DNA from: Rhodoferax sediminis
GTDB lineage: Bacteria > Pseudomonadota > Gammaproteobacteria > Burkholderiales > Burkholderiaceae_C
DNA length: 64,000 nucleotides
Assembly: GCF_006970865.1 (NCBI RefSeq)
Contig: NZ_CP035503.1
Location: 571,001 to 635,000 of the forward strand
Reading direction: 5' to 3'
Under the pieces are notes generated by a model. That model was not told the DNA's origin. It searched no databases and was given only the letters and a program-made list of their open reading frames with translations. How positions within the stretch are numbered: position 1 is the stretch's first letter; each line of letters opens with the position of its first letter. A program made the translations under genes and the position numbers. Below are positions 18,519 through 28,032 of this stretch, piece by piece.

Positions 18519-19622
18519 ATGAAAACATTCGACGACATTGAAGTGCGGCGCCCGGGCATCGCCCGGAGCTATCTCGCGCTGCTTGGCGCTCAGCCCGGAC
18601 GGCCGCTGGCCCTGTTTGCCCCGCGACGCGTCGGCAAAACGTTCTTCCTTGACCACGACCTGGCTCCCGAGGCGAAGGCGGCGCGGCTGTTGCCTGTCTA
18701 TGCCGACCTGTGGCTGCACAAGTCGGCCCCGCTGGAGGCGGTGAACCATGCCCTGGAAGAGGCTCTGGACGATTTGCTGGTTCCGGACAGCTATGTTGGC
18801 AAGGTGGCCAGGACCCCGGTGAAGAAGATGGGCCTTCTCGGTGCCAGCGTCGACCTTGGCGATGAGCCGCACCGCCGGACTTTGCCACAGGCTGCTGCCC
18901 TGCGGCTGGATGCGCTTGTTACGCGGCTGGCCCGGCAGCACAAGGGCCAGGTCTTGCTGATGCTCGATGAGGTTCAAACCCTCGGTGATGCGCCGGACGG
19001 TGTCTCCATGGTGGCAACCTTGCGCGCTGTGCTCCACAAACGGCGCGAGGAAGTCTGTGCCGTCTTTACGGGTTCCTCGCAGGAAGGCCTGGCCCGGCTC
19101 ATGAACACCGCAGGGGCGCCCATGTATCAGTTTGCACAAATTATCGATTTTCCCATTCTCGGGGATGAGTTTCTGCGCTTGCTCGCAGAACACTTCGGCA
19201 AGGTTCATCGGGGTAAAAAGCTCGAGCTGGGCGAGTTGCGCGATGGGTTCAGGCAAATCGGCTTCAAGCCGGCACTCATGCGCGACGTGGTCAAGGCCAT
19301 GTCGGCTGAGGGCATCACCGATGTCAGGCGCGGGGTCGAAAACTATATGGCCAGCGATCATCAGGTGTCCATCTGGTTGGCGCTCCTGAACTCGGTCGAT
19401 GCCTTCGATCGGGGCGTGCTGGTTGCGGTCGCCGGGGGCCAACCCCCGCTGAGCCAGGCCACGTTGAAGAGGCTGACGGCGATTCCCGGCGCGAAGCCGA
19501 CGATATCCAAAGTCAGGTCGTCCATCGAGAAATTGAAACGCGGCGGCCTCCTGTCGAAAAATGCGCTTGGCTTGACGATTGATGACCCTCTGTTCGCAGA
19601 GTTCTTGCAGAAGCGGGGATGA
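18519..19622 (+). CDS. P-loop ATPase (AAA/STAND-like), unknown role
   Basis: The 367-residue protein has a P-loop near the N-terminus (FAPRRVGKTFF, about residues 34-44), Walker B LLMLDEVQTL (about 147-156) and a sensor-like TGSSQEGLARL downstream. A helical C-terminal region could be a winged helix. This layout resembles the Orc1/STAND-like ATPases often annotated only as ATP-binding proteins. No membrane segment is seen. Its stop overlaps the start of the next gene (ATGATG). I do not recognise a specific function. Confidence 0.78.
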   Translation: MKTFDDIEVRRPGIARSYLALLGAQPGRPLALFAPRRVGKTFFLDHDLAPEAKAARLLPVYADLWLHKSAPLEAVNHALEEALDDLLVPDSYVGKVARTPVKKMGLLGASVDLGDEPHRRTLPQAAALRLDALVTRLARQHKGQVLLMLDEVQTLGDAPDGVSMVATLRAVLHKRREEVCAVFTGSSQEGLARLMNTAGAPMYQFAQIIDFPILGDEFLRLLAEHFGKVHRGKKLELGELRDGFRQIGFKPALMRDVVKAMSAEGITDVRRGVENYMASDHQVSIWLALLNSVDAFDRGVLVAVAGGQPPLSQATLKRLTAIPGAKPTISKVRSSIEKLKRGGLLSKNALGLTIDDPLFAEFLQKRG

Positions 19623-20464
19623 TGGCGGCGCGTGATGGAAGTTGCACATATGAGGGCAGCAGCGTAGTGAAACTCTTTGTCGGAGGTCAAGGCAGATGCG
19701 CCGTGCTGTCCAGTAAGTGCGGGCTGGTGTTCGTTGCATTAGCCGCCCTGGTGGCCTGTTCGTCGGTGCCGACGGGCGACGCCCACCTGGCAACCAGCCC
19801 TTGGGCCATGGCTTCTTCCAGAACCGCCCCTACCAGTCCGTGGCAACATCACACGTTTCCCGGCAAGCAGGCGACGCAATTTGCCTACGCCCGCGAGGAG
19901 GGGCGCGACGCCGTGGCTGCCCACGCGGTATCGTCTGCCAGCATGCTGAGGCACAAGCTGCGCATTGAGCCAGCCGATCTGGGCAGTGTGCATTTCTCGT
20001 GGAAGGTGCCGCAACTGATTGCGCAGGCCGACATGGCGGTGCGTGAGAGCGACGATTCGCCAGTACGCGTCATTCTGGTTTTTGAGGGCGACCGCGCCGC
20101 ATTTTCTGCCAGGAACGCGATGATGTCCGAACTGGTGCGGGCCTTGACCGGTGAAGAGCTGCCCTACGCCACGCTGATGTATGTATGGGACAACCAGCGC
20201 GCGCCGGGCAGCCTGATCGTGAGCCCACGCACCGACCGCATCCGCAAGCTGGTGATGGAGTCGGGGCCTGGCAGGCTGGGCCGCTGGATGGACTATGAGC
20301 GCGATGTCCGCGCCGATTTCGAACAGGCCTTTGGCGAGGCGCCCGGCGCCCTGGTCGGCATTGGCGTCATGACCGACACCGACAATACCCGATCCACCCT
20401 ACAGGCCTGGTACGGACCCGTGCGGCTGCTACCTGCCGGCGCCACTGCTGCGCGGGCACCATAG
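19619..20464 (+). CDS. DUF3047-like lipoprotein
   Basis: The C-terminal two thirds (SVHFSWKVPQLIAQADMAVRESDDSPVRVILVFEGD, then YVWDNQRAPGSLIVSPRTDRIRKLVMESG) fits the DUF3047 family, whose function is unknown. The N-terminal hydrophobic segment ends in a lipobox-like LVAC, so a lipoprotein is likely. The start is uncertain. The ATG at 19619 overlaps the upstream stop codon, but GTG codons at 19667 and 19703 would give a more normal signal peptide. The short overlap suggests co-expression with the ATPase gene, although such a pairing has no known meaning. Confidence 0.72.
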   Translation: MMAARDGSCTYEGSSVVKLFVGGQGRCAVLSSKCGLVFVALAALVACSSVPTGDAHLATSPWAMASSRTAPTSPWQHHTFPGKQATQFAYAREEGRDAVAAHAVSSASMLRHKLRIEPADLGSVHFSWKVPQLIAQADMAVRESDDSPVRVILVFEGDRAAFSARNAMMSELVRALTGEELPYATLMYVWDNQRAPGSLIVSPRTDRIRKLVMESGPGRLGRWMDYERDVRADFEQAFGEAPGALVGIGVMTDTDNTRSTLQAWYGPVRLLPAGATAARAP

Positions 20465-20557
20465 CGCGGCGGCAGTGGGCCTCGGGGCCTCAAGGAAACC
20501 CCTGTGTCGGCACGCCATATGCTCTGCTAGTATCCCCCGGTACTTCTTCTTTGGCTG

Positions 20558-21538
20558 ATGTTTGCTTTTATCCTGCGCCGCCTGATTCAAGCCGTGATCG
20601 TGATGGTCGTGGTTGCCCTGATTGCCTTCATGCTGTTCCAGTATGTGGGCGACCCGGTCATGCTCATGCTGGGGCAGGACGCCTCACCGGCGCAGCGAAT
20701 GCAGCTGCGCGTCGATCTGGGGCTGGACCGGCCGTTCATCGTGCAGTTCTGGCATTTCCTGGTGAATGCGGTGCAGGGCAATTTCGGCCTGAGCCTGCGC
20801 CTGGGCGCCAAGGTCTCGCGCCTGATTGGCGAGCGCTTTCCGGCCACGCTGGAGCTCTCGCTGGTGGCGGCCGTGCTGGCGCTCTTGATCGGCGTGCCCA
20901 TGGGCGTCTATGCGGCGCTGCGCCGCGGCACCTTCACGAGCCAGCTGTTCATGATGTTGTCGCTGCTGGGGGTGTCGCTGCCCACCTTCCTGATCGGCAT
21001 TTTGCTGATCCTGTTTTTCTCGGTTGAGCTGGGCTGGTTTCCGAGTTTCGGGCGCGGCGATGTCACCAAGTTCGGCTGGTGGAGCAGCGGCCTGTTCACC
21101 CTGGACGGCTGGATGCACATGGTGCTGCCGGCCATCACGCTGGCCATCTTCCAGCTCACGCTGATCATGCGGCTGGTGCGCGCCGAAATGCTCGAGGTGC
21201 TGCGCACCGACTACATCCGGTTTGCACGCGCCCGCGGCCTGTCCAATCGCGCCATTCACTTCGGCCACGCACTCAAGAACACGCTGGTGCCGGTGATGAC
21301 CATCACGGGCCTGCAGCTTGGCGGGCTGATTGCCTTTTCCATCATCACCGAGACCGTGTTCCAGTGGCCCGGCATGGGCCTGCTGTTCATCCAGGCTATC
21401 ACCTTTGCCGACATCCCGGTGATGGCGGCCTACCTGTGTCTGATTGCGCTGATTTTTGTCATCATCAACCTGATCGTCGATCTGCTGTATTTTGTGGTGG
21501 ATCCCAGGCTGCGCGTTGGCAACGCCGGAGGCCACTGA
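20558..21538 (+). CDS. Dipeptide/oligopeptide ABC transporter permease (DppB-like)
   Basis: This is the first permease of a peptide/nickel-type (PepT) ABC importer. The 326-residue protein has six membrane helices, the N-terminal FILRRLIQAVIVMVVVALIAFM and the EAA loop TDYIRFARARGLSNRAI that contacts the ATPases. It heads a plus-strand operon of six genes. Its stop overlaps the start of the hydrolase gene (TGATG). Confidence 0.92.
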   Translation: MFAFILRRLIQAVIVMVVVALIAFMLFQYVGDPVMLMLGQDASPAQRMQLRVDLGLDRPFIVQFWHFLVNAVQGNFGLSLRLGAKVSRLIGERFPATLELSLVAAVLALLIGVPMGVYAALRRGTFTSQLFMMLSLLGVSLPTFLIGILLILFFSVELGWFPSFGRGDVTKFGWWSSGLFTLDGWMHMVLPAITLAIFQLTLIMRLVRAEMLEVLRTDYIRFARARGLSNRAIHFGHALKNTLVPVMTITGLQLGGLIAFSIITETVFQWPGMGLLFIQAITFADIPVMAAYLCLIALIFVIINLIVDLLYFVVDPRLRVGNAGGH

Positions 21539-22770
21539 TGCTGGCACCCCGCTTGAAGGCGAATGGCCGCGCCTTTGCCCAGATCACCGAGTTTCACCCC
21601 GAGCTCACGGCGTTCCGCCGCGATCTGCATGCGCACCCCGAGCTCGGCTTCGAGGAGCTTTACACCGGTGGGCGCATCAAGGAGGCCTTGAAACTGTGCG
21701 GCGTGGACGAGATTCATACCGGCATCGGCAAGACCGGCCTGGTGGCGCTGATCCGCGGTAAACACCACGGCAGCGGCAGGATGATCGGCCTGCGCGCCGA
21801 TATGGATGCCCTGCCCATGACCGAGTACAACGACTTTGGCTGGAAATCCGCCAAAACCGGGTTGATGCATGGCTGCGGCCACGACGGCCACACCACCATG
21901 CTGGTGGGCGCGGCGCGCTACCTCGCCGCCACGCGCAATTTCGACGGCACGGCCGTGCTGATCTTCCAGCCCGGCGAAGAGGGCTTTGCCGGCGCCCGCG
22001 TCATGATCGAGGACGGCCTGTTCGAGCGTTTCCCGGTGCAGGCCGTGTATGGCATGCACAACTGGCCTTCCATGAAACCGGGCATGGTGGGCGTCAACCC
22101 CGGCCCCATGATGGCGGCGGCCGACCGCATCACCATCGAAATCACGGGTCGCGGCGGGCATGGCGCGCACCCCTACATGACGATCGATCCGGTGCTGGTG
22201 TCCGCCCACATCATCACGGCCGTGCAAAGCATCGTCTCGCGCAATGTGCGGGCGATCGACAGCGCCGTGATTAGCGTGTGCGCCATGCATGCGGGCGACC
22301 TGGGGGCGTTCAGCGTGATCCCCGGCAAGGCCACGCTGGTGGGGACGGTGCGCACGTTCAACTCCGAGGTGCAGGACGTGATCGAGCATCGCCTGCATGA
22401 CCTGTGCAGCGCCGTGGCGCTGGGCTTCGGCGCCTCCGCCAGTGTGAAATACGAGCGCATGTACCCGGCCACCATCAACTCGGCCGATGAGGCGGAGTTT
22501 GCCGCCGACGTGGCCGAGTCGCTGCTGGGCGCCGACCGCGTGGTGCGTGACCTGGAACCGAGCATGGGCGCGGAAGACTTCTCGTTCATGCTGCAGGTCA
22601 AGCCCGGCGCCTACCTGCGCATCGGCCAGGGCGCCGAGAACGGCGTGGGCAGCTGTTTCCTGCACAACAGCCGCTACGACTTCAATGACGACATTCTTCC
22701 GCTGGGCTCGGCGCTGCACGCCAGTCTGGTGGAGCAGGCCATGCCGGTGCGCCCGTCGGCGGTATCGTGA
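21538..22770 (+). CDS. M20 family amidohydrolase (hippurate/N-acyl amino acid hydrolase-like)
   Basis: M20D enzymes cleave N-acyl amino acids, indole-amino acid conjugates or peptides. The 410-residue protein has RRDLHAHPELGFEE near the N-terminus, the metal site MHGCGHDGHTTML, the catalytic QPGEEGFAGA and the dimer-domain GRGGHGAHPY. A late EDFSFMLQ provides another ligand. The start at 21538 overlaps the dppB-like stop by one base. A peptidase gene inside a peptide-transport operon suggests that imported substrates are cleaved in the cytoplasm. The substrate is not known. Confidence 0.92.
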   Translation: MLAPRLKANGRAFAQITEFHPELTAFRRDLHAHPELGFEELYTGGRIKEALKLCGVDEIHTGIGKTGLVALIRGKHHGSGRMIGLRADMDALPMTEYNDFGWKSAKTGLMHGCGHDGHTTMLVGAARYLAATRNFDGTAVLIFQPGEEGFAGARVMIEDGLFERFPVQAVYGMHNWPSMKPGMVGVNPGPMMAAADRITIEITGRGGHGAHPYMTIDPVLVSAHIITAVQSIVSRNVRAIDSAVISVCAMHAGDLGAFSVIPGKATLVGTVRTFNSEVQDVIEHRLHDLCSAVALGFGASASVKYERMYPATINSADEAEFAADVAESLLGADRVVRDLEPSMGAEDFSFMLQVKPGAYLRIGQGAENGVGSCFLHNSRYDFNDDILPLGSALHASLVEQAMPVRPSAVS

Positions 22771-22807
22771 CCCCGATTCTTTTCTTTCTTGTCCCAAGGA
22801 GTTCGTT

Positions 22808-24406
22808 GTGAAATTTAAGTCAAATCTGCTCACAGTCGCTGTCGTTTGTGCACTATCCGCTACAAGTTTTGTAGCGTCGGCACAAACCTTGCGGGTCGCC
22901 GATCAGGGCGATGCGCTGTCGATGGACCCGATGTCGCTGAACGAGTCGCTGCAGCTCAGTGTCGACGGCAATATGTACGAGGGGCTGACGGGGCGCGGCA
23001 AAGACCTGAGCCTGGCGCCGGCGCTGGCCACCAGCTGGAAGCAGACGTCGCCGACGGTCTGGCGCTTCGAGTTGCGCAAGGGCGTGCAGTTCCACGACGG
23101 CACGCCGTTCACGGCCGATGACGTGCTGTTCAGCTTCCAGCGCGCCTCGGCCGACGGCTCTGACATGAAGAGCTATACCAACGACATCAAGGAAGTGCGC
23201 AAGGTCGGCGACTTTGCGGTCGAGATCGAGACCAAGGCGCCGTTCCCAATCCTGCCCGACGTGGTGTCGCTGGTCTACATCATGAGCAAGAAATGGTGCG
23301 AAACCAACCAGGCGACCAAGCCGGTGGACCGCCGCAAAGGCATCGAAAATGCGGCGTCGTTCCGCGAAAACGGCACGGGCCCGTACCGCCTGCGCGAGCG
23401 CCAGCCCAACGTGCGCACCGTGATGGAGCGCTTCGGCAACTACTGGGGCAAGGTTGAGGGCAATGCGCAGCAGGTGGTCTTCACCCCGATCGGCAACGAC
23501 GCCACGCGCGTGGCGGCCCTGTTGTCGGGCGAGGTGGACGTGATGGAACCGGTGCCGGTGCAGGACATCGGGCGCGTGAATGCGAATGCCAGCACGAAAG
23601 TCATGGTCGGGCCCGAGCTGCGCACCATCTTCCTGGGCATGGACCAAAAGCGCGACGAGTTGCTGTACTCCAGCGTGAAGGGCAAGAACCCGTTCAAGGA
23701 CAAGCGCGTGCGCCAGGCGTTCTACCAGGCGATCGACATCGAGGGCATCAAGACCACGGTGATGCGCGGCGCCTCGCGTCCCACCGCGCTGATGATCGGC
23801 CCGGGCAACAATGGCTGGACGGCCGAGCAGGACAAACGCCTGCCCTACGACGTGGAAGCGGCCAAGAAGCTGATGGTCGAGGCCGGCTACCCGAATGGCT
23901 TTGAACTCACCATGAACTGCCCGAACGACCGCTATGTGAACGACAGCCGGATTTGCCAGGCCGTGGCCGCCAACCTGGCGAAGATCAACGTCAAGATCAA
24001 CCTGCAGGCCGAAACCAAGGGCACCTACTTCCCCAAGATTTTGCGCCGCGATACCAGCTTCTATATGCTGGGCTGGACGCCGTCGACCTATGACGCGCAC
24101 AACGCGCTGAATGCGCTGATGGTATGCCCGGACGACAAGACGGGAGCCGGCCAGTTCAACCTGGGTTCCTACTGCAACCCCAAGCTCGATGAGTTGACGC
24201 ACAAGATCCAGTCTGAGAACGACAAGGCCAAGCGCCTGGCCGAGATCAAGGAAGCGTTTGCCATCCACGCCGCCGACGTTGGCCATATCCCGCTGCACCA
24301 GCAATCGCTGGCCTGGGGCATGAGCAAGAAAATCTCGCTGGTCCAGCGTGCCGACAATTTTATGGACTACAAGTGGGTCCACATCAACAAGGCCGATGCC
24401 CGGTAA
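22808..24406 (+). CDS. Peptide ABC transporter substrate-binding protein (DppA-like)
   Basis: This is a periplasmic SBP_bac_5 protein that captures peptides or related ligands. The 532-residue protein starts at a GTG (22808) with AAGGAG 6 bp upstream. It has a signal peptide ending SFVASA|Q and family motifs WRFELRKGVQFHDGTPFTADDV and VRQAFYQAIDIEGI. A 17-bp palindrome lies inside the signal-peptide coding region. A 61-bp gap follows before the second permease gene. Confidence 0.93.
   Translation: MKFKSNLLTVAVVCALSATSFVASAQTLRVADQGDALSMDPMSLNESLQLSVDGNMYEGLTGRGKDLSLAPALATSWKQTSPTVWRFELRKGVQFHDGTPFTADDVLFSFQRASADGSDMKSYTNDIKEVRKVGDFAVEIETKAPFPILPDVVSLVYIMSKKWCETNQATKPVDRRKGIENAASFRENGTGPYRLRERQPNVRTVMERFGNYWGKVEGNAQQVVFTPIGNDATRVAALLSGEVDVMEPVPVQDIGRVNANASTKVMVGPELRTIFLGMDQKRDELLYSSVKGKNPFKDKRVRQAFYQAIDIEGIKTTVMRGASRPTALMIGPGNNGWTAEQDKRLPYDVEAAKKLMVEAGYPNGFELTMNCPNDRYVNDSRICQAVAANLAKINVKINLQAETKGTYFPKILRRDTSFYMLGWTPSTYDAHNALNALMVCPDDKTGAGQFNLGSYCNPKLDELTHKIQSENDKAKRLAEIKEAFAIHAADVGHIPLHQQSLAWGMSKKISLVQRADNFMDYKWVHINKADAR
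22859..22875. repeat. 17-bp palindrome, copy 4
   Basis: GCTACAAGTTTTGTAGC (7-bp arms, perfect; the flanking C and G extend it by one pair) lies in frame in the signal-peptide part of the DppA-like gene. Confidence 0.55.
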
Positions 24407-24468
24407 GCCGCATGGTGGTTGCTCCTTCCCCCGTTGGGGGGAGGGGGCAAAACCGGACTTTTTAGCGA

Positions 24469-25380
24469 ATGATCAAAACTCTCTATCGCTGGTTCGACAG
24501 CGACGTCGGCTACAGTTTTCGCACCTCGCCCGTCGCGATCGCGGCGGCCGTGGTGGCCTTCCTCTGTGTTTTTTGCGCGGCCTTTGCGGGCTGGGTGGCG
24601 CCGCACAACCCGTTCGACCTGAGCACGCTGGTGCTCTCCGACGCACGGCTGCCGCCGGCCTGGAATGTGCACGGCACTGCCAAGTACCTGCTCGGCACCG
24701 ACGACCAGGGGCGCGACATTCTGTCGGTCCTGTTTTACGGGGCGCGCATTTCTCTGGTGGTCGGGGTGGTGTCAGTCATTCTGTCGATGCTGGTGGGGGT
24801 TTTCCTGGGCTTGCTGGCGGGCTTTCGCGGCGGCTGGGTCGACTCGCTGCTGATGCGCTTGTGCGACGTCATGCTGTCCTTTCCGGCGATCCTGATTGCG
24901 CTCCTGATTGCTGGCGTCGGGCGCGCGCTGTTCCCTGATGCGCACGAATCGGTGGCGTTCGGTGTTTTGATTCTCTCGATCTCGCTGAGCGGCTGGGTCC
25001 AGTACGCGCGCACGGTGCGCGGCTCCACGCTGGTCGAGCGCCATAAGGAATATGTGCAGGCGGCGCGCGTTACGGGGGTGGCGCCGCTGCGCGTCATGAC
25101 CCGCCATGTGCTGCCCAATGTGATGGGGCCGGTGCTGGTGCTGGCCACCATCCAGGTCGCGACCGCCATCATCACCGAGGCCACCCTGTCGTTTTTGGGG
25201 GTCGGCGCACCGCCGACCTCACCCTCGCTGGGCACCCTGATTCGCGTCGGCAACGACTACATGTTCTCGGGCGAGTGGTGGATCGCCGTGTTTCCGGGCG
25301 TGATGCTGGTGGTGATTGCGCTGTCCGTGAATCTGCTGGGCGACTGGCTGCGCGATGCCTTGAACCCGCGTTTGAGATGA
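24469..25380 (+). CDS. Dipeptide/oligopeptide ABC transporter permease (DppC-like)
   Basis: This is the second permease of the importer. The 303-residue protein has an N-terminal OppC_N helix (SPVAIAAAVVAFLCVFCAAF), the conserved LLGTDDQGRDILS and the EAA loop KEYVQAARVTGVAPLRVM. The 61 bp before it hold a GC-rich C/G-run hairpin (about 24425-24447) that may be a repeat remnant. The 3' end overlaps the next start. Confidence 0.93.
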   Translation: MIKTLYRWFDSDVGYSFRTSPVAIAAAVVAFLCVFCAAFAGWVAPHNPFDLSTLVLSDARLPPAWNVHGTAKYLLGTDDQGRDILSVLFYGARISLVVGVVSVILSMLVGVFLGLLAGFRGGWVDSLLMRLCDVMLSFPAILIALLIAGVGRALFPDAHESVAFGVLILSISLSGWVQYARTVRGSTLVERHKEYVQAARVTGVAPLRVMTRHVLPNVMGPVLVLATIQVATAIITEATLSFLGVGAPPTSPSLGTLIRVGNDYMFSGEWWIAVFPGVMLVVIALSVNLLGDWLRDALNPRLR

Positions 25381-26360
25381 CCATGAGTCTTTTGCAAGTC
25401 AAGAATCTGGTGGTCGAGTTTCCCGGCCGGCGCGGCACGCTGCGGGCGCTGGACGATATCTCCTTCGACATCGCGCCGGGCGAAATCCTGGGCGTGGTGG
25501 GTGAGTCGGGGGCCGGCAAGTCGCTCACCGGGGCCGCCATCATCGGCCTGCTGGAGCCGCCAGGGCGTGTGGCCAGCGGGCAGATCCTGCTCGAAGGCCA
25601 GCGCATCGACAACCTGGGCTACGAGCAGATGCGGCATATTCGCGGCCGCCGGATCGGGGCCATTTTCCAGGACCCGCTGACCTCGCTGAACCCGCTCTAC
25701 ACCATCGGGCGGCAACTGGTGGAAACCATCCAGACCCATTTGCCGGTGACGGAGAAGGAGGCCAAGGCGCGCGCCATTTCGCTGCTCGACGACACCGGTA
25801 TCCCGGCCGCCGCACAGCGTATCGACCACTACCCGCACCAGTTCTCGGGCGGCATGCGCCAGCGCGTGGTGATTGCGCTGGCGCTGGCGGCCGAGCCGAA
25901 ACTGATCGTGGCCGACGAGCCGACCACTGCGCTCGACGTGTCGATCCAGGCACAGATCATCACGCTGCTGAAAAGCATCTGCAAGGAGCGCGGTGCCGCC
26001 GTAATGCTGATCACCCACGACATGGGCGTGATTGCCGAGACCTGCGACCGAGTGGCCGTGATGTATGCGGGGCGCATCGCCGAAATCGGCCCGGTGCACG
26101 AGGTGATCAACCAGCCGGCGCACCCGTACACCGCGGGACTGATGGCCGCGATTCCCGACATCACGCTGGACCGCGAGCGCTTGAACCAGATCGACGGCGC
26201 CATGCCGCGCCTGAACGCGATTCCGCGCGGCTGCGCCTTCAACCCGCGCTGCCCGCAAGCCTTTGACCGCTGCACGCAGGAGCGCCCTGATTTGATGAAT
26301 GCCGGTGCGACGCGCGCGGCCTGCTGGCTGCACGATGCCCATGCGGGAGTGCCCGCATGA
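25377..26360 (+). CDS. Peptide ABC transporter ATPase (DppD-like)
   Basis: This is the first ATPase subunit. The 327-residue protein has Walker [11 protein letters not shown]-loop [11 protein letters not shown], signature FSGGMRQR, Walker [14 protein letters not shown] and a C-terminal oligopeptide/dipeptide cysteine cluster ([14 protein letters not shown]), which in relatives binds an iron-sulfur cluster. The start at 25377 overlaps the permease stop (ATGA); an ATG at 25383 is also possible. Confidence 0.92.
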   Translation: MTMSLLQVKNLVVEFPGRRGTLRALDDISFDIAPGEILGVVGESGAGKSLTGAAIIGLLEPPGRVASGQILLEGQRIDNLGYEQMRHIRGRRIGAIFQDPLTSLNPLYTIGRQLVETIQTHLPVTEKEAKARAISLLDDTGIPAAAQRIDHYPHQFSGGMRQRVVIALALAAEPKLIVADEPTTALDVSIQAQIITLLKSICKERGAAVMLITHDMGVIAETCDRVAVMYAGRIAEIGPVHEVINQPAHPYTAGLMAAIPDITLDRERLNQIDGAMPRLNAIPRGCAFNPRCPQAFDRCTQERPDLMNAGATRAACWLHDAHAGVPA

Positions 26361-26391
26361 GCGAGATCACCGTGAGCGCCGGGGAATTTTC

Positions 26392-26463
26392 CGCCGGGCC
26401 GCCCCAAGGAAAACTGGCCCCCTCGGGGGCAGCGCAACACACGCAGTGGCACGCGTGGGGGCG
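26392..26463 (+). repeat. Dispersed ~75-bp repeat, copy B (dppD/dppF boundary)
   Basis: This copy has CGCCGGGCCGCCCCAAG, the C/G-run hairpin CCCCCTCGGGGG, GCAGCG, ACACGCAGTGG and CACGCGTGGGGG. The last part supplies the GTG used here as the start of the second ATPase gene. An ATG at 26357 overlaps the previous stop (ATGA) but is in a different frame from the ATPase, as if the repeat had broken the original 5' end. Confidence 0.78.
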
Positions 26464-27450
26464 CCATTGGTGCAGGCCCACGACCTGGCGAAGACCTTCG
26501 ACGTGTCCCCACCCTGGCTCAACCGCGTGCTCGAGCGCAAGCCGCGTCAGCTGCTGCGCGCCGTCGACGGCGTGAGCTTCGAGATTGAAAAAGGCAAGAC
26601 GCTGGCGCTGGTCGGTGAGTCGGGCTGCGGCAAGAGCACCGTGGCGCGATTGCTGGTGGGGCTGTACGAGCCCACGCGCGGCGGCTTGACGTTTGACGGC
26701 CAGGATGCGCACGCGGCGTTCAAGACGCCGGCGGGCCGGCAGCTGCGCCGGCGCGTGCAGATGATCTTCCAGGACCCGTACGCCAGCCTGAACCCGCGCT
26801 GGCTGGTGGAAGACATTGTGGGCGAGCCGCTGAAGGAGCATGGCTTGATCACCGACGCGGCCGAGCTGAAGGCCCGCGTGGGCGTGCTGCTGCAGTCGGT
26901 CGGCCTGTCGCCGCTCGACATGGTGAAGTACCCGCACCAGTTCTCGGGCGGGCAGCGCCAGCGCATCTCGATCGCGCGCGCGCTCGCCACCGAGCCCGAA
27001 TTTCTGGTGTGCGACGAGCCGACCTCGGCACTCGACGTGAGCGTGCAGGCGCAGGTGCTCAACATCATGAAGGACCTGCAGCGCACGCGCGGCCTGACCT
27101 ATTTGTTCATCTCGCACAACCTCGCGGTGGTGCGCCATGTGAGCGACCAGGTCGGCGTGATGTACCTGGGCCGGCTGGTGGAGCTGGCCGACAAGCAGAC
27201 GCTGTTCGCTACTCCAAGGCATCCCTACACGCGCATGCTGCTCGATGCGATCCCGAAGATGCACGACACCGGCCGCGCCCGCACCCCCGTGCAGGGCGAG
27301 GTGCCGAATCCCCTGGACCCGCCCACGGGCTGCACCTTCCACCCGCGCTGCCCGCACGTGAACGAGCGCTGCCGGGCCGAGCGGCCGGCGCTGCTGGAGA
27401 TCAAGGGCGTGAAGGTCGCCTGCCATGCCGTGGAAGAGGGTCGTATCTAG
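26455..27450 (+). CDS. Peptide ABC transporter ATPase (DppF-like)
   Basis: This is the second ATPase subunit. The 331-residue protein has Walker [11 protein letters not shown]-loop [11 protein letters not shown], signature FSGGQRQR, Walker [14 protein letters not shown] and the C-terminal cysteine cluster ([14 protein letters not shown]). The start was set at the GTG 26455, which gives a normal N-terminus ([15 protein letters not shown]). It lies inside the repeat, and no Shine-Dalgarno sequence of usual form is visible. Longer in-frame starts read through the repeat and overlap dppD. Confidence 0.88.
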   Translation: MGAPLVQAHDLAKTFDVSPPWLNRVLERKPRQLLRAVDGVSFEIEKGKTLALVGESGCGKSTVARLLVGLYEPTRGGLTFDGQDAHAAFKTPAGRQLRRRVQMIFQDPYASLNPRWLVEDIVGEPLKEHGLITDAAELKARVGVLLQSVGLSPLDMVKYPHQFSGGQRQRISIARALATEPEFLVCDEPTSALDVSVQAQVLNIMKDLQRTRGLTYLFISHNLAVVRHVSDQVGVMYLGRLVELADKQTLFATPRHPYTRMLLDAIPKMHDTGRARTPVQGEVPNPLDPPTGCTFHPRCPHVNERCRAERPALLEIKGVKVACHAVEEGRI

Positions 27451-27452
27451 AC

Positions 27453-27469
27453 GCTATCGAGTTGATAGT
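27453..27469. repeat. 17-bp palindrome, copy 5
   Basis: GCTATCGAGTTGATAGT lies 2 bp after the stop codon of the peptide transporter operon. An ACCCTATAAGGGT palindrome follows at about 27480. The site may act as a transcript end, but no U run is present. Confidence 0.5.
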
Positions 27470-27558
27470 AGGTTGCGAAGACCCTATAAGGGTTGCCGGT
27501 AGATTCATATCTGATGGTGGCTGGCTTTGGTGGCGCTTGCACCGCTTCCTTGGGGCGT

Positions 27559-28032
27559 CTATGTGAACAGTCGTGGATCGAACTGGAAGTCCAGTTCCTC
27601 CGTCACGATCTTGATAAACGCATATTCCGGGTGCGCCGGGTTGATCAGCAAGTTTCGCTCCCGTGGTTCCAGATAGGACGGCACCCAAAGACCGAGGCTG
27701 GATTTCGATTGAAGCCACTGCACACCCAGCGCCTGCGTGTAGCCCTCGTCGTCGCGCCATTGCGGCGCCTTCAGGCCCAAGTCGGCGGCGGCATCGAGCA
27801 GTGCTGCACCGGTCGGCAATTCCAGCCGGATGAGTGCCTGATTCACCGGGGCGACGCCGTTGGCGTGCACCCGCTTTTCAAGCTGCGCCAGCGCCCGGTT
27901 TGATGCCGCGTAGACCGCCGGCAAGCCCGCGGGCGGCGCCAGATGCCAGCGCCCGGGCCCGAGCGTCGAACCGTAAGGCAGCGCACCCAAGCTCAAGTCC
28001 CCGTTGAAGCAGATGCGCCAGGCCGCCGTCAA
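27559..28032 (-). CDS. RES domain toxin
   Basis: RES toxins of type II toxin-antitoxin pairs degrade NAD+. The 157-residue sequence begins LTAAWRICFNGDLSLGALPYGSTLGPGRWH and contains the conserved Arg and Tyr/Glu surroundings (VYAASNRALAQLEKRVH), ending YAFIKIVTEELDFQFDPRLFT. The start is a TTG at 28032 that overlaps the antitoxin stop (TTGA); there is no ATG in a suitable place. A rare start and coupling to the antitoxin fit low toxin synthesis. The longer in-frame reading to 28563 is antisense to the antitoxin frame and was rejected. Confidence 0.85.
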   Translation of the reverse strand: MTAAWRICFNGDLSLGALPYGSTLGPGRWHLAPPAGLPAVYAASNRALAQLEKRVHANGVAPVNQALIRLELPTGAALLDAAADLGLKAPQWRDDEGYTQALGVQWLQSKSSLGLWVPSYLEPRERNLLINPAHPEYAFIKIVTEELDFQFDPRLFT

